10,846 nucleotides of DNA. Source: Tannerella sp. (GTDB lineage Bacteria > Bacteroidota > Bacteroidia > Bacteroidales > Tannerellaceae). This document shows positions 5,966 through 10,846 of this stretch, piece by piece. The stretch covers positions 1 through 10,846 of the forward strand of contig JAITMT010000213.1 in assembly GCA_031277235.1 (NCBI GenBank), written 5' to 3'. The notes beneath the pieces are model-generated. The model did not search any database, was not told the origin of the DNA, and was given only the letters and a program-made list of their open reading frames with translations. The position numbers and the translations under genes are program-made. The first letter of the stretch is position 1. Each line of letters begins with the position of its first letter.

Positions 5966-6678
5966 TGAATATGACAAAATCAACGGTAGAAGAAATTAAG
6001 GAACGGTTTGATAACGATGTGGAACGGTTTTCAAATCTTGAAACGGGGCAGGTGGCGACCATAGATGCAAAAATCTCGCTGGAACTGATAACGGAAGCGG
6101 CAAAGAGGATTGTACCCGATGCTGAAAATCTGTTGGATATTGGCTGTGGCGCAGGGAATTATACCCTGATGATGCTGACAAAAATACCCAATCTGAACTG
6201 CACACTGGTCGATTTAAGTAAACCGATGCTTGACAGGGCGTTAGAAAGAGTATCGCGTCAGACAAATGGTAAAATTACCTGTTTGCAGGGCGATATCAGG
6301 GAGGTTGAATTAATTGAAAATCACTATGATATTATTCTTGCCGGCGCAGTTTTGCATCATCTTCGGGACGACCGGGATTGGGAAATAACTTTCACGAAAC
6401 TTTTCAACTTGCTCAAACAGGGCGGTTGCCTGATGATTTCAGACCTGATCACGCAGGATATGGAGGTACTAACCGACTATATGTGGGAAAGATACGGCGA
6501 TTATCTGGAGGGATTGAACGGTGAGGAATACCGTCAAAAAGTATTGGACTATGTGGCAAAAGAAGACTCGCCAAGGTCAATGACTTATCAGTTGGAGCTT
6601 ATGAAACGTGTCGGATTCGGCAAAGTGGAAATACTGCATAAGAATATGTGCTTTGGTGCATTTGGCGGGATAAAGTAA
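5965..6678 (+). CDS. Class I SAM-dependent methyltransferase
   Basis: This is a 237-residue Rossmann-fold methyltransferase. Motif I is LLDIGCGAGNY (DIGCGAG at 58-64). The acidic ribose-binding residue is in TLVDLSKPMLDRAL, a GDIREVEL segment follows, and motif IV is DIILAGAVLHHLRDD. The layout and length resemble CmoA/UbiE-like enzymes, but residues defining a specific acceptor are not recognisable, so the substrate is open. The C-terminus (LMKRVGFGKVEILHKN, ending FGAFGGIK) looks complete. It is the last gene of the SnoaL-TfoX-methyltransferase unit, started within the preceding stop (TAATG). No strong terminator follows, although the spacer contains AT-rich dyads near 6715-6730. Confidence 0.9.
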   Translation: MNMTKSTVEEIKERFDNDVERFSNLETGQVATIDAKISLELITEAAKRIVPDAENLLDIGCGAGNYTLMMLTKIPNLNCTLVDLSKPMLDRALERVSRQTNGKITCLQGDIREVELIENHYDIILAGAVLHHLRDDRDWEITFTKLFNLLKQGGCLMISDLITQDMEVLTDYMWERYGDYLEGLNGEEYRQKVLDYVAKEDSPRSMTYQLELMKRVGFGKVEILHKNMCFGAFGGIK

Positions 6679-6789
6679 AACAGTGAATCGTCGTAAATAA
6701 AAGAGAAAGATTCATACATTTATAAATTGTAGGCAATGCGGTGGACTACGGCCGAAAGCATCAAACGAAAAAAATTGAAAAAATTTTAC

Positions 6790-6797
6790 TACTTTTG
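6790..6797 (+). promoter_or_regulatory. -7 promoter element of the DUF1016 gene
   Basis: TACTTTTG matches TAnnTTTG and lies 21 bp before the ATG at 6819, so the leader would be very short. No TTTG is found at the expected upstream distance; the region there is A-rich. Confidence 0.45.
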
Positions 6798-6818
6798 CAC
6801 TCATAAGATTTCAAAAAA

Positions 6819-7868
6819 ATGAACGACAAAATAGACATTTCAAACGCAGGACAACCCCTCGCAACAAACCACTTGCTGCTTGGAATAGAAACGCTTATCG
6901 AAAAAACGGGCAGAAACGCAGCCGTATATTTGAATACGGAGATCAACCGCCTGTATTGGTCAATCGGCAATTACATTATTACCGAAATAGGGTTTGAAAC
7001 CTACTCGCAACAAGGACGACAAATTCTTGCGACACTGTCGCAAAGATTGACCGAAAAGTTTGGGAAAGGCTACACCTATTCCGCTCTTACACGGATGATT
7101 AAGATAGCCGAAACATACAGCGAAGAAATGTTTGCGACACTGTCGCAAACATTAAGTTGGAGCCATTTTATTGAGCTTGTGGCTATTGAAAACCCTGTAA
7201 AAAGGCTGTTTTACCAGCAAATGTGCATCATCGAAAATTGGAGCATACGCACATTGCGACAAAAACAAGACGCGATGCTTTTTGAACGGACAGCCATCGC
7301 TGCCAAACCCGAAGACGAAATTTTACAGACTCTGCAAAAAACAGACAATACACACATAAGTCCCGATTTAGTTTTCAAAAGCACTTATATCATTGATTTT
7401 CTTGGACTAAGCGGATATTATTCGGAAAAAGACCTCGAAAATGCTATTCTTGCCGAATTGGAAAAATTCATTCTCGAACTTGGACAAGGCTTTGCTTTCA
7501 TCGAAAGACAAAAACGCATACCTATTGACAGTGTTGATTATTCGCTTGACTTGCTTTTCTATCACCGAAAACTCTGCCGTTTAGTGGCTATTGACTTGAA
7601 ACTCGGAAGATTCAAACCCAAATATAAAGGGCAAATGGAGTTGTATCTCAAGTATCTGCAAAAGCACGACAGGCAACCGCACGAAAATCCGCCAATCGGC
7701 TTGCTTCTTTGTAGTGAAGGAAATACCGAACATATCGAATTTTTATTATTGGACGAGCCGAACATTAAAGTTGCTCAATATCTTACTGAATTACCGGACA
7801 AGCAATGGTTTGTTGAAAAACTAAACAAATCCATTGCAATTGCTCAACAAAATATCAGTAACAAATAA
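6819..7868 (+). CDS. DUF1016 / YhcG-family PD-(D/E)XK nuclease
   Basis: This 349-residue protein has the full two-domain DUF1016 architecture. The N-terminal helical domain (about 20-145) shows the family landmarks INRLYWSIGNYI, LSQRLTEKFGKGYTYSALTRM and TLSWSHFIELVAIENP. The C-terminal PD-(D/E)XK nuclease domain (about 165-330) starts with LVFKSTYIIDFLGL and has D244 (DLLFYHRKL) and D259-L-K261 (AIDLKLGRFKPKYKGQM), followed by NPPIGLLLCSEGN. The catalytic residues are all present. Such proteins are common next to restriction, toxin-antitoxin or mobile DNA and are suspected DNases, but no role is firmly established. Within the gene, the codons for ATLSQ at 71-75 and 106-110 lie in two identical 17-bp DNA palindromes. 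It is followed after 22 bp by a YdeI-family gene that may share its transcript. Confidence 0.92.
   Translation: MNDKIDISNAGQPLATNHLLLGIETLIEKTGRNAAVYLNTEINRLYWSIGNYIITEIGFETYSQQGRQILATLSQRLTEKFGKGYTYSALTRMIKIAETYSEEMFATLSQTLSWSHFIELVAIENPVKRLFYQQMCIIENWSIRTLRQKQDAMLFERTAIAAKPEDEILQTLQKTDNTHISPDLVFKSTYIIDFLGLSGYYSEKDLENAILAELEKFILELGQGFAFIERQKRIPIDSVDYSLDLLFYHRKLCRLVAIDLKLGRFKPKYKGQMELYLKYLQKHDRQPHENPPIGLLLCSEGNTEHIEFLLLDEPNIKVAQYLTELPDKQWFVEKLNKSIAIAQQNISNK
7027..7043. repeat. Perfect 17-bp palindrome, copy 1
   Basis: TTGCGACA-C-TGTCGCAA is a perfect 8-bp dyad around one base, inside the DUF1016 gene. An identical copy lies 105 bp downstream in the same reading frame, and identity extends to 21 of 22 bp on the 3' side. 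Confidence 0.85.
7132..7148. repeat. Perfect 17-bp palindrome, copy 2
   Basis: This is identical to the copy at 7027-7043, offset by exactly 105 bp (35 codons, about ten helical turns). A half-site TTGCGACA occurs again at 7254-7261. Confidence 0.85.
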
Positions 7869-7890
7869 CGGAACGGTATGAACACGTAAA

Positions 7891-8487
7891 ATGAACAATA
7901 GACAAAATATGAATCAAAAAACATTTAAAAACCGTCTGGAATTTCACGCATGGCTTGAGGAGAATGCCCTGTCAGACGAAGGAATTTGGGTAGTTTTCGT
8001 TAAAGGGAAATATACGGACGTCCTGAAACCGGACGAAGCGTTGGAGGAGGCACTTTGTTTCGGATGGATTGATGGTTTGATTCAACGTGTTGATGATAAG
8101 ACGTATATAAAATATTTCAAACAGCGAAAAAAGAACAGTACCTGGTCGGAAAAGAACAGAAAGCTGGCGGAAGTGCTGGAAAGCAGAGGTATAATGACCG
8201 ATTTCGGAAGGACAAAAATCAAATACGCCCAGTCAAACGGATTCTGGGAACAGCCCAAATTTGAACTGACCGGGGAACAAATGCAACAGTTTGAACAGAT
8301 GCTGAAGCCTTACTCCGTCGCTTATGAAAATTTCATAAAAATTTCACTTTCAACACGCAAGGCATACGCAAGCTCCTATTTTTCGGAAACGAAAACGGAG
8401 ATTGGAAAGCAAAAACGATTCGATACCATTATTGAGCGTTTGAAACTTAATCTCAATCCGATGGAAAGCATGAAAAAGAAACTTTAA
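7891..8487 (+). CDS. YdeI/OmpD-associated family protein
   Basis: This 198-residue protein carries the characteristic YdeI core: FHAWLEENALSDEGIWVVF, then EEALCFGWIDGLIQRVDD (residues 52-69) and FKQRKKNSTWSEKNRKLAE. The C-terminal helical region with the repeated basic helix (FDTIIERLKLNLNP) is present. E. coli YdeI is linked to stress and antimicrobial peptide tolerance, and the family is sometimes labelled bacteriocin-protection; the molecular activity is unknown. No signal peptide or membrane segment is present, so it is cytoplasmic. A second ATG at 7909 gives MNQKTFKNRL and may be the true start. The spacing to the gene before (22 bp) and after (27 bp) suggests co-transcription, although no promoter is seen. 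Confidence 0.9.
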   Translation: MNNRQNMNQKTFKNRLEFHAWLEENALSDEGIWVVFVKGKYTDVLKPDEALEEALCFGWIDGLIQRVDDKTYIKYFKQRKKNSTWSEKNRKLAEVLESRGIMTDFGRTKIKYAQSNGFWEQPKFELTGEQMQQFEQMLKPYSVAYENFIKISLSTRKAYASSYFSETKTEIGKQKRFDTIIERLKLNLNPMESMKKKL

Positions 8488-8514
8488 ACATAAAAACTTA
8501 TTAATCATATAAAT

Positions 8515-9201
8515 ATGCAAACAATAATTGAAATCAAAGATTTGGTAAAAATCTTCAAAGACACTGCACAGGAAGTTTGTGCCGTAGATCATGTGACCCT
8601 GAATATTGGCGAAGGCGAATTTACCGCCATTGTGGGTCCGTCGGGTTCCGGAAAAACGACGCTGCTCAACCTGATTGGCGGCTTGGACGCGCCGACTTCG
8701 GGCAGTCTGCACGTGGACGGAAAAGACATCTCGCTGCTGAAAGAGAAGGAAATGACGGCTTTCCGTCTGCATCACATCGGCTTTGTTTTTCAGGCATATA
8801 ACCTGATTCCGGTGCTGACGGCAAAGGAAAATGTAGCCTTCGTGATGGAACTGCAGGGCAGGAAAAAGGACGAAATCGAGCAGCGGGCAACCGAACTGCT
8901 GGAAGCCGTCGGTCTGGGCGACCGCATGGACAGCCGTCCGGCCAAACTGTCGGGCGGACAGCAGCAGCGCGTAGCGGTGGCACGGGCGCTCGCCTCGAAA
9001 CCCAAGTTCGTCCTTGCCGACGAACCGACTGCCAACTTAGACAGTAAATCAGCCGAAAACCTGCTCGACATTATGGAGAAACTGAATGAGCAGGAGGGTG
9101 TTACGTTTATCTTCTCCACGCACGACCAACGCATCGTCGCCAAGGCGAAACGGATCATTACGCTTGAAGACGGAAAGGTGGTGAGCGACGTGAGGAAGTG
9201 A
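8515..9201 (+). CDS. ABC transporter ATP-binding protein (LolD/MacB type), no permease adjacent
   Basis: This 228-residue ATPase has every ABC motif: Walker A GPSGSGKTT (41-49), Q-loop FVFQAYNL, signature LSGGQQQR (145-152), Walker B FVLADEPTANLD (D169, E170) and the switch histidine H203 in STHDQ. The LTAKENVAFVMELQGR segment and overall length place it in the LolD/MacB/FtsE group that partners with FtsX-like permeases in lipoprotein, peptide or drug export at the inner membrane. In relatives the permease usually follows directly. Here the next gene is an unrelated MFS exporter on the far side of a regulatory spacer, so the permease is missing or encoded elsewhere. The middle of the gene (about 8630-9020) is strikingly GC-rich (sampled 60-bp lines reach 63-70%, against about 37% in a sampled line of the DUF4143 gene), which suggests a different origin. 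Confidence 0.95.
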   Translation: MQTIIEIKDLVKIFKDTAQEVCAVDHVTLNIGEGEFTAIVGPSGSGKTTLLNLIGGLDAPTSGSLHVDGKDISLLKEKEMTAFRLHHIGFVFQAYNLIPVLTAKENVAFVMELQGRKKDEIEQRATELLEAVGLGDRMDSRPAKLSGGQQQRVAVARALASKPKFVLADEPTANLDSKSAENLLDIMEKLNEQEGVTFIFSTHDQRIVAKAKRIITLEDGKVVSDVRK

Positions 9202-9206
9202 AATCT

Positions 9207-9246
9207 GTATATTGGTAATATACGGTTTTGTATATTAGTAATATAA
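9207..9246. promoter_or_regulatory. Tandem dyad, probable operator before the MFS gene
   Basis: GTATATT-GGT-AATATAC (9207-9223) is a perfect 7-bp dyad. It is followed by GTATATT-AGT-AATATAA (9230-9246), the same dyad with one arm base changed, at a 23-bp period. Two near-identical dyads about two helical turns apart are typical of a dimeric repressor binding cooperatively, and the GTAT...ATAC form recalls operators of GntR (YtrA-type), TetR or PadR regulators. No regulator gene is next to it. Alternatively the repeats could be short mRNA hairpins at the end of the ABC gene, but there is no T-run. Confidence 0.5.
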
Positions 9247-9331
9247 GCTTTTACAATCAACGCGACGCATTTATGCACAACGGCAAACGGATAGAGGTTT
9301 TACCGGCATGGGAATTTTTGACAAATAAAGA

Positions 9332-10525
9332 ATGCAGCATAAAAACGCAAACATAACAAAAACACAAACAGCAGTTTTATCCGTTGCCGTAGGTGTTTGT
9401 ATTGCAAACATTTACTACTGTCTGCCTGTTTTGTCGGTCATTGCCGGAGACTTGGGTTTGCGTGAAAGTCAGGTGGGTAATCTTCCCGTATTATCGCAGT
9501 TGGGCTACGGTTTAGGTTTGCTGCTGATTACTCCCTTGGGAGACAAGGTGGAGCGTAAGAGACTGATTCTCATTTTGCAAACAATGCTTATTGCCGTACT
9601 TGCCGCCATCACATTCGTCCGCAGTTGGCAAGGCTTGTATGTGCTGGGTTTTTTAACAGGTATTCTCGCCGTAGCCACGCAAGTACTTGTACCAATGGCT
9701 GCTGCGTTGGCAGGCGAAAAGAAAGGACAGGTGGTTGGCATCGTTTATACGGGATTGCTCGTTGGCATACTGGGTGCAAGGGTTTTCAGCGGATATGTTG
9801 CCGAATGGTTTTCCTGGCGGTATATGTACGCGATTTCTGCGTGTATGATGGTCGTTACAACAGGATTGGTTGCGCTCTTTCTGCCTAAGTTAGAGCCTGT
9901 ATATCAGGGAAATTACATTCGTTTACTGGCGTCCACATTCCTTCAGTTCAAGCGTTTTCCGTCGTTGCGCCGGCTCTCGTTTTTAGCCGCTTTTTCTTTC
10001 GGTACGTTCTGTTCTTTCTGGACGACGCTTACTTTCCATTTAAGTCTGCCACCGTTTGATTTTCATTCGGATACGATCGGTCTCTTCGGATTGCTGGCTA
10101 TTGCCGGAGTACTTGTGTCGCCTGTGTTCGGACGATTGGCCGATAAATACAATCCCGCAAGAAATCAACTGTTTACGGTCTGTTTCATCATTGTTGGCGT
10201 GCTTCTGATTCAATTTTTCCCGTATTCGCTCGTCGCATTTATTTTAACTACGGTTTTACTCGACGTCGGTCATCAAAGTACGCAGATTACCGGTCTGGCG
10301 CAGATTTATACGCTGGACGAAGCTGCACACAGCCGTATTAATACAATGTATATGACCGTTATGTTTATTGGGGGCGCATTTGGAACCTGGGCAGGCGTAA
10401 AGAGTTGGACACTTGGCGGATGGACTTTGACAGGTTGGCAGATGTTGCTGTGGGCTTGCATTGTCATGGCAATCGCTATTTGGGGGTATAAAGCATCGAA
10501 TTCTTGCAAACAAAGGTTTAATTAA
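9332..10525 (+). CDS. MFS transporter (DHA1-like drug/metabolite exporter)
   Basis: This is a 397-residue integral inner-membrane protein with about twelve hydrophobic segments, the standard major facilitator layout. The signature loop between TM2 and TM3 is present as TPLGDKVERKRL (G70, D71, R75-R77), and the equivalent in the second half is VFGRLADKYN. The N-terminal helices (AVLSVAVGVCIANIYYCLPVLS) and the motif-C-like GIVYTGLLVGILGARVFSGYV suggest an H+-driven exporter of the DHA1 type. Substrate is unknown. The gene starts 131 bp after the ABC ATPase, downstream of the tandem dyad, and I find no TAnnTTTG motif close to it. The C-terminal residues after the last helix are few (SNSCKQRFN), and the stop is TAA at 10523-10525. 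Confidence 0.92.
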   Translation: MQHKNANITKTQTAVLSVAVGVCIANIYYCLPVLSVIAGDLGLRESQVGNLPVLSQLGYGLGLLLITPLGDKVERKRLILILQTMLIAVLAAITFVRSWQGLYVLGFLTGILAVATQVLVPMAAALAGEKKGQVVGIVYTGLLVGILGARVFSGYVAEWFSWRYMYAISACMMVVTTGLVALFLPKLEPVYQGNYIRLLASTFLQFKRFPSLRRLSFLAAFSFGTFCSFWTTLTFHLSLPPFDFHSDTIGLFGLLAIAGVLVSPVFGRLADKYNPARNQLFTVCFIIVGVLLIQFFPYSLVAFILTTVLLDVGHQSTQITGLAQIYTLDEAAHSRINTMYMTVMFIGGAFGTWAGVKSWTLGGWTLTGWQMLLWACIVMAIAIWGYKASNSCKQRFN

Positions 10526-10548
10526 CTTATACACAGATTATAGTTTTG
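10517..10548 (+). promoter_or_regulatory. Promoter of the RhuM-family gene
   Basis: TAGTTTTG at 10541-10548 matches TAnnTTTG. The upstream element at 20 bp spacing is TTTA (10517-10520), one base from TTTG, inside the end of the MFS gene. The leader to the ATG at 10587 would be about 30 nt. Confidence 0.5.
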
Positions 10549-10586
10549 CTTGTGAGAGATTTTTTTGTAAAGAAAAATAATAAGAT

Positions 10587-10846
10587 ATGAATAGGGAACT
10601 TCAATTTTTGATTTACAACACGCCGACAGAAAACGTAAAAATTGACGTGGTGGTAAAGGACGAGACGATATGGCTGACGCAAAAGGCTATGGCGGCGTTG
10701 TTTGGAGTGCAGATTCCGGCAATAAATAAACACCTAACTAACATTTACGAAGATGGCGAATTGGAAAAAGACCCAACTGTTTCCATTTTGGAAATAGTTC
10801 AACAGGAAGGTAATCGAAATATCACACGACAGATTGAATTTTACAA
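10587..10846 (+). CDS. RhuM-family protein, N-terminal part (runs off the window)
   Basis: From the ATG at 10587 the frame is open to the end of the window: 86 complete codons. The translation has the family's opening, MNRELQFLIYNTPTENVKIDV, followed by TIWLTQKAMAALFGVQ (a helix-turn-helix-like segment), INKHLTNIYEDGEL and ITRQIEFYN. It is clearly the N-terminal part of a RhuM protein; full members are typically about 330 residues. RhuM was named from a Salmonella pathogenicity island. Homologues are spread through accessory DNA of many bacteria and some have a C-terminal Fic/Doc-like domain, but the function is not established. A common variant at this point is VQRPAINKHL, which here reads VQIPAINKHL. 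Completeness cannot be judged. Confidence 0.9.
   Translation, partial: MNRELQFLIYNTPTENVKIDVVVKDETIWLTQKAMAALFGVQIPAINKHLTNIYEDGELEKDPTVSILEIVQQEGNRNITRQIEFY

Noticed and set aside
6715..6733. AT-rich dyad around TTTATAAA after the methyltransferase as a terminator
   Set aside because: It has a weak all-AT stem with a bulge and no following T-run; such palindromes are frequent by chance in AT-rich spacers.
8350..8775. Minus-strand open frame of 141 codons
   Set aside because: It spans the end of the YdeI gene, the spacer and the start of the ABC gene, both well supported on the plus strand. Its translation has no recognisable domain.
8790..9278. Long open frame (162 codons) on the minus strand
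   Set aside because: It is antisense to the GC-rich part of the ABC ATPase, which has every family motif. The minus-strand translation is serine-rich and resembles no protein family that I know, as expected of a shadow frame.
9273..9356. Short plus-strand frame (MHNGKRIEVLPAWEFL...) overlapping the MFS start, possible leader peptide
   Set aside because: It is only 27 codons, has no run of a single amino acid or terminator-antiterminator pair to suggest attenuation, and has no recognisable homology.
1..10846. CRISPR array, tRNA, rRNA or insertion sequence
   Set aside because: I found no regularly spaced direct repeats, no cloverleaf-like or conserved RNA sequence, and no transposase or integrase motif on either strand.

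Overview
The window looks like a chromosomal accessory region of a member of the Bacteroidota, probably Bacteroidales. The base composition is moderately AT-rich. Several genes are preceded by the Bacteroidota-type -7 element TAnnTTTG, in the best cases with TTTG placed 19 bp upstream. There is little Shine-Dalgarno signal. The products (CarboxypepD_reg-like/TonB receptor remnant, DUF4143 ATPase, AbiEi/AbiEii, DUF1016 nuclease, RhuM, TfoX-N, YdeI) are families common in that phylum. Every gene I can support lies on the + strand, and no RNA gene, CRISPR array, transposase or integrase is visible.

Layout. 1-421 is the 3' end of an unrecognised gene. 421-635 is a regulatory spacer with a long dyad over a good promoter. 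635-1399 is a TonB-dependent receptor whose middle (most of the plug and barrel) has been removed in frame. 1564-2766 is a DUF4143-type ATP-binding protein with its own promoter and a hairpin in its leader. 2996-4905 is an AbiE-type toxin-antitoxin pair (4-nt overlap) closely followed by a GNAT acetyltransferase. 4984-5187 is the N-terminal stub of an AlbA_2 (Schlafen-like) gene that still has its promoter motif. 5262-6678 is a tightly coupled trio, NTF2/SnoaL-like, TfoX-N and SAM methyltransferase, joined by two TAATG stop/start overlaps. 6819-7868 is a DUF1016 (YhcG-like) PD-(D/E)XK nuclease, followed closely by a YdeI-family gene (7891-8487) and a LolD/MacB-type ABC ATPase (8515-9201) that has no permease beside it and a markedly GC-rich core. 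A tandem dyad, probably operator DNA, separates this from an MFS exporter (9332-10525). The window ends inside a RhuM-family gene (10587 onward).

How it fits together. This reads as a mosaic of small independent modules rather than one pathway: defence or addiction-type genes (DUF4143 ATPase, AbiE, AlbA_2 remnant, DUF1016, RhuM) interleaved with small stress- or drug-related genes (GNAT, SnoaL-like, TfoX-like, methyltransferase, YdeI, MFS). Two decayed genes (TonB receptor, AlbA_2) keep their promoters, and the AlbA_2 promoter may now drive the SnoaL-TfoX-methyltransferase operon. I see no clear evidence of a wholly new system. The most unusual items are the two identical 17-bp perfect palindromes inside the DUF1016 gene, the operator-like dyads at three loci, the in-frame collapsed TonB receptor and the altered hG[GS] motif in the AbiEii toxin.
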